This document shows positions 1 to 5,317 of a stretch of 6,657 nt of DNA, piece by piece. Each line of letters starts with the position of its first letter. Within the stretch, counting starts at the first letter, position 1. The notes beneath the pieces are model-generated. The model was not told the origin of the DNA and ran no database searches. It saw only the letters and a program-made list of their open reading frames with translations. The position numbers and the translations under genes were made by a program. Source of the stretch: an uncultured Flavobacteriia bacterium (GTDB lineage: Bacteria; Bacteroidota; Bacteroidia; Flavobacteriales_D; Crocinitomicaceae); the NCBI GenBank assembly GCA_903930085.1, contig CAIYXD010000367.1:1-6657 (forward strand). The letters run 5' to 3'.

Positions 1-444
1 ATGGATCGAACAGTACTTCAAAACCTACTGTTTGTGCTTGGAGCAACGGGATGGAAAGACACTAATTTAATGTTGAAACGGGCGAAAGACGTTTTGCAAT
101 TGGTTGGTGTAGAACAAAAAATAAATGCCATGCCGCATGCACTTTCCGGAGGAGAACAACAGCGTGTTTCTATTGCAAGAGCGTTATTGAATAGACCGGA
201 ATTGATTCTTGCAGACGAACCATCCGGAAATTTAGATCCGGAAACTTCTCAAGAAATAATGCGGCTTTTACTAGCAATCGCACAAGAAGAAAAAACAGCA
301 GTTTTAATGGCAACGCACGATATGACAATGGTGGAGAAATTTCCTGGTCGGGTGGTGCGCGTTGAAAATAGTGTATTGAAAGAAGTCAATACAATGGATC
401 GCTTCAATCCGTTTACAACCTTTGAAACAAATTCCGAGCAGTAA
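1..444 (+). CDS. ftsE: Cell-division ABC transporter ATP-binding protein FtsE, 5'-truncated by the window edge
   Basis: FtsE is the cytoplasmic ATPase that pairs with the membrane protein FtsX at the division site and couples ATP hydrolysis to activation of cell-wall hydrolases. The visible 147 residues hold the ABC signature LSGGEQQ (48-54), Walker B ELILADEP (67-74, with the Glu of the DE pair as catalytic base), the D-loop SGNLDP (75-80, Ser where TGNLD is usual) and the switch His in ATHD (104-107). Walker A and the Q-loop are absent. FtsE proteins are about 220-230 residues, so roughly 80 are missing to the left. The ATG at base 1 is therefore an internal Met, at the place where relatives read something like LLxDRTV, and not the start. 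The DRTVxxNLLFVLxATGWKD stretch fits Bacteroidota FtsE better than LolD, which is the main alternative. The gene converges on the cyclase gene with a gap of 28 bases. Confidence 0.85.
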   Translation: MDRTVLQNLLFVLGATGWKDTNLMLKRAKDVLQLVGVEQKINAMPHALSGGEQQRVSIARALLNRPELILADEPSGNLDPETSQEIMRLLLAIAQEEKTAVLMATHDMTMVEKFPGRVVRVENSVLKEVNTMDRFNPFTTFETNSEQ

Positions 445-452
445 GATTTAAC

Positions 453-478
453 GTTAGAAAAAAACGATTTTTTTAAAC
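453..478. terminator. Weak A/T-only hairpin between convergent genes
   Basis: Seven A (458-464), CGA, then seven T (468-474) form a small stem, with GTT (453-455) and AAC (476-478) able to pair outside it. It lies where two genes converge and overlaps the cyclase stop codon. Either strand would give a T-tract after the loop, so it could act as a bidirectional terminator. The stem is nearly all A:T and the loop only three bases, so stability is poor. Confidence 0.35.
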
Positions 479-1549
479 GGTTGGCTTAGTCCATTTTACT
501 TCAAACAGTTTACTCCAGTTTTTTCCGGTCATATACCATTTGTTCGTTTTAGCATTGTAAGCGATACCGTTCAAAACATCTCCACTTCCGCGCCCAGCTT
601 GTATTAGGTTGGTTGCATCAATTTCAGACAAAACTTTCCCGTTTCTTGGATCAATTACTGCGACTTTATTCGTCATCCAAATGTTGGCGTAAATTAAATC
701 GTCGGCATATTCAAGTTCATTCAAATTGGCAACAGGACCCAAATGAGAATAAACATCAATGGTGCGTTCTATCTCAAACGTTACAGGATTTCGGAACGTT
801 AGCCGCTCTGTTCCATTCGACATAATCAAAGAAACGCCATCGTTACACAATCCCCAGCCTTCTCCGATGTATGGAATATCTTTTTCCAATTGCAGCGTTT
901 TTTTATCGTACACAAAACACTTTTGTTCCTCCCACGTAAGTTGGTATAACTTACTGCCTAAAATCGTTATTCCTTCTCCAAAATAATTTCCATCCAAACC
1001 AATCTTCTTCGTTTGTTCTCCGGTATTCAAATTTACCTGCGCAACGATACTTTGCCCTTTTTGACCCGTTCCTTCAAACAAAATATTGTCGTTGAATTCT
1101 AACCCTTGTGTGAAACTAGTTGGATTATGCGGGTAACTATTTAAAATTGTCGCAATCCATAATTCTGGAACAACATCTGACAAAACACGCACCATTCGAC
1201 TATCCAAACTGGTTGTGCCGTCCTTAAGCGTTGAAAGCAACTGCAGCGTGCGCGTGCCGAGTCCATAAAATCCTGCGTTAAATTTGGTGGTAATATTTCC
1301 GTTAGGATTTTTCCACGTTTGAAAAACACTATCGTTATAAATCAGTTCTAGTTTTACAACGTCCTCCTGGTTTATATTTATCGTCAACTCAATTGTTTCG
1401 TCCCACTTTGTTGCAAGATTATCTTTGAATCCAAATGTTGCTGATATTTTTTCTTCAGCAGGTACATCTTGTTTTTTCGAAAGCAAAGGAACAATTACCA
1501 TTGCGACAATTAGCGCTAAAATTACAGTAATCAGTAGGTATTTTTTCAT
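473..1549 (-). CDS. Glutaminyl-peptide cyclotransferase (plant/bacterial type I), membrane-anchored and periplasmic
   Basis: The predicted enzyme cyclises N-terminal glutamine of exported proteins to pyroglutamate with release of ammonia. The 358-residue product starts with a Lys-Lys and hydrophobic segment (about 4-23) with no lipobox, so an uncleaved inner-membrane anchor or a signal peptide. Residues about 35-130 look like a beta-rich, Ig-like domain. The rest is the five-bladed propeller cyclase domain, with family stretches FTQGLEF (146-152), FEGTG (158-162), FGEGIT (190-195), YQLTW (202-206), EGWGL (230-234), MSNGTERL (243-250), NELE with NIW (277-291), LNGIAY (326-331) and TGKNW (341-345). 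The conserved Glu of FTQGLEF and the Asn of SNGT match polar active-site positions known in papaya QC. It is unrelated to the zinc-dependent animal-type QC. Its ATG overlaps the ytxJ stop as ATGA, which suggests translational coupling; it is probably the last gene of pheS-ytxJ-QC. Confidence 0.9.
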   Translation of the reverse strand: MKKYLLITVILALIVAMVIVPLLSKKQDVPAEEKISATFGFKDNLATKWDETIELTININQEDVVKLELIYNDSVFQTWKNPNGNITTKFNAGFYGLGTRTLQLLSTLKDGTTSLDSRMVRVLSDVVPELWIATILNSYPHNPTSFTQGLEFNDNILFEGTGQKGQSIVAQVNLNTGEQTKKIGLDGNYFGEGITILGSKLYQLTWEEQKCFVYDKKTLQLEKDIPYIGEGWGLCNDGVSLIMSNGTERLTFRNPVTFEIERTIDVYSHLGPVANLNELEYADDLIYANIWMTNKVAVIDPRNGKVLSEIDATNLIQAGRGSGDVLNGIAYNAKTNKWYMTGKNWSKLFEVKWTKPTV

Positions 1550-1926
1550 GCTTTTTCCGTTGGTAATAATTTCTGAATGTAATGCGCATCAATTTCAGAG
1601 TGGGTAGCAGAATAAATAACTTCTTTATTTTGTTCTACAATTACTTGTGGCGATTGATGCACAACACCACTTATTTTTTCTAGTAGATTGGAAACAGATC
1701 GATAGGCAATTAAATCAATAAAATAGGCCTTACACCGCTTTTCATCCTTGTCCCATTTTTCTTCAAAGCGAGAAAGCGCCATGGAAGAAATACTGCATCG
1801 CGTGCTATGTTTAAAAAAAAGCTGCGTGTTTCCCGAGTTGTTATCCCACGCCTCAAACAATTGCTCTTCCGTTGTAATGTGTATCCAAGGGAAAACACTT
1901 TTTGGTTTGGAGCTAAATAATCCCAT
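1546..1926 (-). CDS. ytxJ: Monothiol bacilliredoxin, YtxJ/BrxC family
   Basis: This is a small cytoplasmic thioredoxin-fold protein of the bacillithiol-associated YtxJ family (DUF2847), thought to remove bacillithiol from protein cysteines. The 126 residues include the family active-site stretch FFKHSTRCSISSMA (37-50), with a single nucleophile Cys44 and no second Cys at CxxC spacing. The likely cis-Pro is in HQSPQ (90-94), and the strand VIVEQNKEVIY follows. Cys65 is the only other cysteine. Bacillus members read CPIS where this one has CSIS. The start at 1926 lies 18 bases after the pheS stop, with an AT-rich leader and no Shine-Dalgarno sequence, as is usual in Bacteroidota. Its stop overlaps the cyclase start by 4 bases. 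Co-transcription with pheS is inferred from spacing only. The presence of bacillithiol in this organism is inferred from this gene; the bsh biosynthesis genes are not in view. Confidence 0.87.
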   Translation of the reverse strand: MGLFSSKPKSVFPWIHITTEEQLFEAWDNNSGNTQLFFKHSTRCSISSMALSRFEEKWDKDEKRCKAYFIDLIAYRSVSNLLEKISGVVHQSPQVIVEQNKEVIYSATHSEIDAHYIQKLLPTEKA

Positions 1927-1944
1927 TTTATTTTTTGTTATTAA

Positions 1945-2967
1945 TTAAAATCCTGCTGTAAACTGTTTTAAAAAGCGCACATCATTCTCTGAATACAAAC
2001 GTAAATCATTTACCTTGTATTTCAACTGAGCAATGCGCTCAACTCCCATTCCAAAAGCAAAACCTGAATATTCCTTTGAATCAATTCCACATGCTTCCAA
2101 AACGCTTGGGTCTACCATTCCGCAACCAAGAATCTCCAACCATCCTGAGTTTTTGCAGACGTTACAGCCTTTTGCATTACAAATTGTACACGACACATCT
2201 ACTTCTGCACTTGGTTCGGTAAAAGGAAAATAGGAAGGGCGTAATCGTATTTGTGCTTTTTCACCAAATAATTCTTTGGCAAAATACAACAGCGTTTGCT
2301 TTAGATCCGCGAAGGAAACATTTTTATCAATATATAAACCTTCCACTTGGTGGAAAAAACAGTGCGCTCTGGCAGAAATTGCTTCATTTCTATACACGCG
2401 ACCAGGGGAAATTGTGCGGATTGGGGGTTTGGAATTTTCCATTACCCGAACTTGAACAGAACTTGTGTGTGTGCGCAGCGCAATTTCTTTCTCTCCTTTT
2501 TCAATGAAAAAAGTATCTTGCATGTCGCGAGCAGGATGTTCTGGTGGAAAATTCAAAGCAGAAAAATTATGCCAATCGTCCTCTATTTCAGGACCTTCCG
2601 AAACGGTATACCCAATTCTGTTGAAAATATCAATTATTTCTCTCCTAACCAAAGAAAGCGGATGGTGTGCGCCAATTTCATCCACATCACCGGGACGAGA
2701 AAGGTCTATTTTTTCAGCATCGCTTGCGGAAGATTCCAACGTTTCCTTTGCAGAATTTAATTTATCCTCTGCTACTATTCGTAGGTTATTTAATAGCTGG
2801 CCGACCTCTCTTTTTTGCTCTCCGGGAACGGTTTTCAATTCCCCAAACATGTTTTTGACTATTCCTTTTGATCCTAAAAAATGGATCCTATATTCTTCCA
2901 ATGACTTTAAATCCTTAATGTTAAAGGACTCTATTTCGGCCAGTATAGCGTCTATTTTTGACTTCAT
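1945..2967 (-). CDS. pheS: Phenylalanine--tRNA ligase alpha subunit
   Basis: PheS is the catalytic subunit of the alpha2-beta2 class II synthetase that attaches phenylalanine to tRNA(Phe) in the cytoplasm. The 340-residue length is normal. The N-terminal coiled-coil arm (about 1-85, with FLGSKG at 30-35) binds tRNA. The catalytic domain starts near 98 with HHPLSLVRREI. It holds the GPEIEDDWHNF segment (125-135), FPPEHPARDMQDTF (140-153), LRTHTSSVQ (164-172), motif 2 GRVYRNEAISARAHCFFHQ (189-207) and motif 3 GFAFGMGVERIAQLKY (302-317). A four-cysteine insert, C260-x2-C263-x4-C268-x2-C271, precedes SGWLEILGCGMVDP and resembles a zinc knuckle; I recall similar inserts in other Bacteroidota PheS. 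pheT is not adjacent: the divergent neighbour is a lipoprotein gene. The ATG at 2967 gives the expected N-terminus (MKSKIDAILAEIESF). It is probably first in a pheS-ytxJ-QC transcript. Confidence 0.97.
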   Translation of the reverse strand: MKSKIDAILAEIESFNIKDLKSLEEYRIHFLGSKGIVKNMFGELKTVPGEQKREVGQLLNNLRIVAEDKLNSAKETLESSASDAEKIDLSRPGDVDEIGAHHPLSLVRREIIDIFNRIGYTVSEGPEIEDDWHNFSALNFPPEHPARDMQDTFFIEKGEKEIALRTHTSSVQVRVMENSKPPIRTISPGRVYRNEAISARAHCFFHQVEGLYIDKNVSFADLKQTLLYFAKELFGEKAQIRLRPSYFPFTEPSAEVDVSCTICNAKGCNVCKNSGWLEILGCGMVDPSVLEACGIDSKEYSGFAFGMGVERIAQLKYKVNDLRLYSENDVRFLKQFTAGF

Positions 2968-3022
2968 AATGTTCGATTTTACTTTTTGTAAACCGTTATT
3001 TTTAATATTCCTTCAGTAAAAT

Positions 3023-3082
3023 GCAATGAAAGTGTAACTTTTTTGTGCCTTTTATTGTTTAAACTATCCTACACTGCATTGC
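3023..3082. repeat. Imperfect inverted repeat in the pheS / lipoprotein divergent region
   Basis: GCAATG (3023-3028) pairs with CATTGC (3077-3082), and AGTGTA (3031-3036) with TACACT (3070-3075), separated by an aa/g internal loop. This gives 12 pairs around a 33-base loop. The loop contains the perfect 8-base palindrome GTTTAAAC (3057-3064). On the minus strand the structure would lie in the pheS leader, about 55-115 bases before its ATG. It has no T-tract after it, and the short open frame inside it (MQCRIV) has no Phe codons, so it does not look like a Phe attenuator. A protein-binding operator is equally possible. The pairing is visible; function is unknown. Confidence 0.45.
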
Positions 3083-3086
3083 TGCA

Positions 3087-3112
3087 CGAAGGTAAGAAAT
3101 TAAGAAGAACAA
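3087..3112 (-). promoter_or_regulatory. Possible weak promoter for pheS
   Basis: On the minus strand TACCTTCG (3094-3087) matches the Bacteroidota -7 box TAnnTTTG with one mismatch. A TTG (3112-3110) lies upstream as a possible -33 element, but the spacer is only 15 bases, shorter than usual. Transcription would start near 3080, giving a leader of about 110 bases that contains nearly all of the inverted repeat. It is the best candidate between 2968 and 3120 on this strand, but weak. Confidence 0.28.
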
Positions 3113-3113
3113 T

Positions 3114-3147
3114 GTTGTCGGATTAATTTAAAATTAGTTTATCTTTG
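3114..3147 (+). promoter_or_regulatory. Bacteroidota-type promoter for the tandem lipoprotein genes
   Basis: TATCTTTG (3140-3147) is a perfect match to the Bacteroidota -7 consensus TAnnTTTG. GTTG (3114-3117) lies 22 bases upstream as the -33 element, inside the accepted range. Transcription should begin near 3152-3155, giving a leader of about 30 bases before the ATG at 3184. A poorer CAAGTTTG (3153-3160) follows and could be a secondary box. Confidence 0.6.
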
Positions 3148-3183
3148 GGCATCAAGTTTGAATAAATTATTTGAATTAGTTAT

Positions 3184-3567
3184 ATGAATAAATTTAAAAA
3201 AGTAAGTTTTACATCTTTTTTGTTTTTAGTAGCATTCGCTCTTTTTACGGGATGTAAAAACGATGATCCGTCTGTACTTAAAATTTTTGTGCGCTCTGCA
3301 AGCAATGAATTAGTTAAAGATGCAAAAGTAATTATTATTGGTGATGTAAACTCAACGCCAGCAACCCTTCCATATGTTGATACATTGGTGACAAACTCTT
3401 CTGGATTTGCCGCTTTCAGTTTGGATGACTATTTTACTGCTGCAGGAGAAGAAAACACCGTTGCTTATTTTGATGTTCTCGTAAAGCAAGATCCAAAGCA
3501 AGCACAAGCATACGTTCGCTGTCGTGCCCACATTACAACTGTAGAAACAGTTTATTTACCTAATTAA
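3184..3567 (+). CDS. Small secreted lipoprotein with a predicted beta-sandwich fold, tandem copy 1 (function unknown)
   Basis: I do not recognise the function. The 127-residue product has a basic start (MNKFKK), a hydrophobic segment (about 8-22) and a lipobox FTGC with Cys24 as the lipidated residue, so it should be an outer-membrane or surface lipoprotein of about 104 residues. Directly after the Cys comes KNDD, an acidic stretch resembling the export signals that send Bacteroidota lipoproteins to the cell surface. The mature part alternates short beta strands: FVRSASNELVKDAKV (35-49), VTNSSGFAAFSL (69-80), YFDVLVKQD (95-103) and a closing ETVYLPN (121-127). The xTNxxGxAxF pattern is typical of carboxypeptidase-regulatory or transthyretin-like sandwiches; that assignment is inference. 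It has its own promoter, is followed after 7 bases by a paralogue, and has one extra Cys at 113. A housekeeping enzyme can be ruled out by size and lack of any catalytic motif. Confidence 0.82.
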   Translation: MNKFKKVSFTSFLFLVAFALFTGCKNDDPSVLKIFVRSASNELVKDAKVIIIGDVNSTPATLPYVDTLVTNSSGFAAFSLDDYFTAAGEENTVAYFDVLVKQDPKQAQAYVRCRAHITTVETVYLPN

Positions 3568-3574
3568 TTGTACT

Positions 3575-3955
3575 ATGAATACACTATTTAAAAAATCACT
3601 ACTAGTTACTTTCGTTGCGCTAATGGGAATTGGTTTTTCTTCTGGTTGCCGTGAGAAAAAAGACACAATCGCTATAATATATGTTCGTGATGCAGCGAAT
3701 GATTTAGTTTCAGGAGCTCAAGTTGTGCTTTATGGTCAATCTACAACTGGACAGCCTGCAAATGTTGCTTTGTACGATACAACAGTAACCAACCTTGTTG
3801 GGGAAGCACGTTTTAATTTCAATGATGTTTACCAGTTGGGACAAGCAGGAGTTGCCGTTCTAAATATTGAAGCGTCAAAAGATGGCGAAGATGGTCAGGG
3901 AATTATTAAAATTGAACAAGAAGTAACATCACAAGAAACCGTTTTCATTCAATAA
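3575..3955 (+). CDS. Small secreted lipoprotein, tandem copy 2 (paralogue of the preceding gene, function unknown)
   Basis: The 126-residue product begins MNTLFKK, has a hydrophobic segment (8-22) and a relaxed lipobox SSGC with Cys25, so it is predicted to be lipidated and exported. Its mature part aligns along its whole length with the gene before it. YVRDAANDLVSGAQV (36-50) shares 8 of 15 residues with the first copy, VTNLVGEARF (71-80) shares 6 of 10, and both end in an ETV(Y/F) strand. The two therefore arose by tandem duplication and have since diverged. After the Cys the residues are REKKD, which is more basic than the KNDD of copy 1, so the two may differ in final location. The gap to copy 1 is 7 bases and no promoter lies between, so they should be co-transcribed. 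A strong terminator follows. No enzymatic motif is visible. Confidence 0.82.
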   Translation: MNTLFKKSLLVTFVALMGIGFSSGCREKKDTIAIIYVRDAANDLVSGAQVVLYGQSTTGQPANVALYDTTVTNLVGEARFNFNDVYQLGQAGVAVLNIEASKDGEDGQGIIKIEQEVTSQETVFIQ

Positions 3956-3960
3956 ATACC

Positions 3961-3984
3961 TTAATAAAAATCTTTATTTATTAA
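3961..3984. other. A/T-only perfect stem just before the terminator
   Basis: TTAATAAA (3961-3968) and TTTATTAA (3977-3984) form an 8-pair stem with an 8-base loop. It abuts and shares two bases with the stronger GC-containing terminator. It could protect the 3' end on one strand or serve as the T-rich exit on the other, but pure A:T pairing makes chance likely in this composition. Confidence 0.3.
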
Positions 3985-4018
3985 AGAGGCTGACTTTTTC
4001 AAGTAGCCTCTTTTTTTT
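3983..4018 (+). terminator. Strong rho-independent terminator after the lipoprotein pair
   Basis: AAAGAGGCT (3983-3991) pairs with AGCCTCTTT (4005-4013). After a one-base bulge (G3992), ACTT (3993-3996) pairs with AAGT (4001-4004) around a TTTC loop. A run of eight T (4011-4018) follows. It starts 27 bases after the second lipoprotein stop. Read on the minus strand the same stem is followed by TTTAATAAAT, so it may also stop transcripts of the convergent exonuclease gene, less strongly. Confidence 0.88.
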
Positions 4019-4034
4019 ATCTTTTTTTATTCAC

Positions 4035-4754
4035 TCAGGAAAATTGCACTTCGCTTTCCTCCACTAATTGATCCCCACGCATTCGAAGAAACAATTGAAT
4101 TAAGGCCAAAACATCTTTTTCACAGTAAACTTTTATACGTTCCAAATCGTTTTCTTCGTAGTACACACGAGCAACATCTGCGCCGGAAATATCATCCTTT
4201 GGTGTTGGAATCTTAAATACATGACACAACAAAGCCAACGAAGTAAATGCTTTATAATCGCCAAACTTCCATAATTCCAAGGTGTCCAAATGGCTAATTT
4301 CCCACGGTTTCTTTCCTGCAATATCCAAAATAGCGGGCAATTTAATGCCGTGAATCAGCATCCGACGGCAGATATACGGAAAATCAAATTCTTTGGCATT
4401 ATGGCCGCATAAAATATGGTACGGCGTGTTGTAATGTTCTTCTAACAAACCTTTAAATTGCTTTAATAAAGTTTCTTCGTCATCGTGGTAATACGATCTC
4501 ATTCGAATTTGACGACCAGTAGAAGTCTCGCGGACAAAACCGACAGAAATACATACGATTTTACCAAATTCAGCATAAATTCCACCGCGCTCGTTATACA
4601 ACTGCTCAAATGATTTTTCATCATTTTGCATAAAACGGGTTTTCATCTCAAACAAGTGCTTTGCTGGTTCTTCCAAATCTGGAAACTGATAGGTTTGTGG
4701 GACGGTTTCTATATCGAGAAACAGTACTTTTTCTAGGGCGATTTTTTCTAACAT
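4035..4754 (-). CDS. Predicted 3'-5' exonuclease, PolB-like DnaQ/RNase H fold
   Basis: The 239-residue product fits the stand-alone PolB-type proofreading exonuclease family (PF10108-like), expected to remove nucleotides from DNA 3' ends with two metal ions in the cytoplasm; the natural substrate is not known from sequence. All three exonuclease motifs are intact: Exo I FLDIET (12-17, Asp14 and Glu16), Exo II GHNAKEFDFPYI (117-128, Asp124), and Exo III YCEKD (210-214, Tyr210 and Asp214, the YxxxD form). HLDTLELWKFGD (155-166) is the family's conserved strand after Exo II. There is no polymerase domain, and the length is normal for the stand-alone family. The ATG at 4754 places Exo I near the N-terminus, as expected. 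It diverges from msrC across 83 bases and converges on the lipoprotein pair; no partner gene is visible. No convincing promoter box was found on this strand. Confidence 0.88.
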   Translation of the reverse strand: MLEKIALEKVLFLDIETVPQTYQFPDLEEPAKHLFEMKTRFMQNDEKSFEQLYNERGGIYAEFGKIVCISVGFVRETSTGRQIRMRSYYHDDEETLLKQFKGLLEEHYNTPYHILCGHNAKEFDFPYICRRMLIHGIKLPAILDIAGKKPWEISHLDTLELWKFGDYKAFTSLALLCHVFKIPTPKDDISGADVARVYYEENDLERIKVYCEKDVLALIQLFLRMRGDQLVEESEVQFS

Positions 4755-4758
4755 AATT

Positions 4759-4766
4759 TAGGTTTG
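4759..4766 (+). promoter_or_regulatory. Possible -7 box for msrC
   Basis: TAGGTTTG (4759-4766) matches the Bacteroidota -7 consensus TAnnTTTG exactly and lies about 70 bases before the msrC ATG in the divergent gap. No TTG lies at the right distance upstream, where the sequence is the start of the exonuclease gene. Only half of the promoter is supported. Confidence 0.3.
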
Positions 4767-4837
4767 TTAATTGAAGATAACTAAATAATTGCAGAATCCA
4801 TATAAAAAAGGCAATTTTGTTAGGAACAATTTTTACA

Positions 4838-5317
4838 ATGGCAGAAGATTTAATCAAAGTAGTCGGCACAAAAGAAGAAATTTATCAAGGATTACTTCCT
4901 CAAATCAAAGCGCTTGTCGGAGAGGAAACAGATACTATTGCAAATTTGGCGAATACGTGTGCGGCTTTAAAAGAAGCGTTTGATTTTTTCTGGGTTGGTT
5001 TTTACCTGGTTAAAAACGATGAACTTGTGCTTGCTCCATTTCAAGGTCCAGTTGCCTGTACCAGAATCCAGAAAGGAAAGGGCGTTTGTGGAAAATCTTG
5101 GGAGCTAGGCGAAACAATTAGTGTGGAAGATGTCGAACAATTCGAAGGTCACATTGCCTGTAGCGCTTTATCCAAAAGTGAAATTGTTGTTCCGATCCTT
5201 CAACAAGGAATAGTAATTGGTGTTTTGGATGTCGATAGCACCACTATTTCAGCATTTGATTCCGTAGATTCCAAATATTTAAATGACCTTTGTATATGGC
5301 TTTCAGAAAGAATATAA
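4838..5317 (+). CDS. msrC: Free methionine-(R)-sulfoxide reductase (GAF-domain fRMsr)
   Basis: This enzyme reduces free L-methionine-(R)-sulfoxide to methionine in the cytoplasm, using thioredoxin-type reductant. The 159-residue product is one GAF domain with the family core FFWVGFYLV (50-58), LAPFQGPVACTRI (65-77), GKGVCGKSW (80-88) and GVLDVDS (128-134). The three catalytic cysteines, Cys74, Cys84 and Cys108, sit exactly ten residues before those of E. coli fRMsr (84, 94, 118). Glu115, Asp131 and Asp133 match its substrate-binding acids with the same offset. I chose the ATG at 4838 (MAEDLIKVV); an in-frame TTG at 4817 would add seven residues (MLGTIFT) with no family support. The gene diverges from the exonuclease, and its last 22 bases are shared with the start of the next gene, so the two are probably translated from one mRNA. 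Confidence 0.93.
   Translation: MAEDLIKVVGTKEEIYQGLLPQIKALVGEETDTIANLANTCAALKEAFDFFWVGFYLVKNDELVLAPFQGPVACTRIQKGKGVCGKSWELGETISVEDVEQFEGHIACSALSKSEIVVPILQQGIVIGVLDVDSTTISAFDSVDSKYLNDLCIWLSERI

Noticed and set aside
1..3. ATG at base 1 as the start of ftsE
   Set aside because: The product would lack Walker A and about 80 N-terminal residues. The flanking DRTV matches an internal position of FtsE, so the gene is simply cut by the window.
1546..1926. Ser instead of Pro after the active-site Cys of YtxJ as a sign of lost function
   Set aside because: The surrounding KHSTRC-x-ISSMA motif is intact and, as I recall, CSIS is common in Bacteroidota members, so it looks like a lineage variant.
2465..3019. 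Long plus-strand open frame opposite pheS
   Set aside because: It lies antisense to a certain pheS gene, is Ser/Phe/Leu-rich without domain features, and is best read as a shadow frame.
3023..3082. Phe attenuator or T-box upstream of pheS
   Set aside because: There is no T-tract after the stem, no Phe-rich leader peptide and no recognisable T-box bulge; T-boxes are not expected in Bacteroidota.
2968..3183. tRNA or small RNA gene in the pheS/lipoprotein gap
   Set aside because: I found no cloverleaf, no TTCGA-type arm and no CCA end; only the promoters and inverted repeat listed are supported.
4817..4837. TTG at 4817 as the msrC start, adding seven residues
   Set aside because: A normal ATG follows at 4838, and from it the key residues sit at a constant ten-residue offset from E. 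coli fRMsr. The extra residues look like translated leader.
4755..4837. Promoter for the exonuclease gene on the minus strand
   Set aside because: The closest box, TATCTTCA, has two mismatches to TAnnTTTG and no TTG at a suitable distance.
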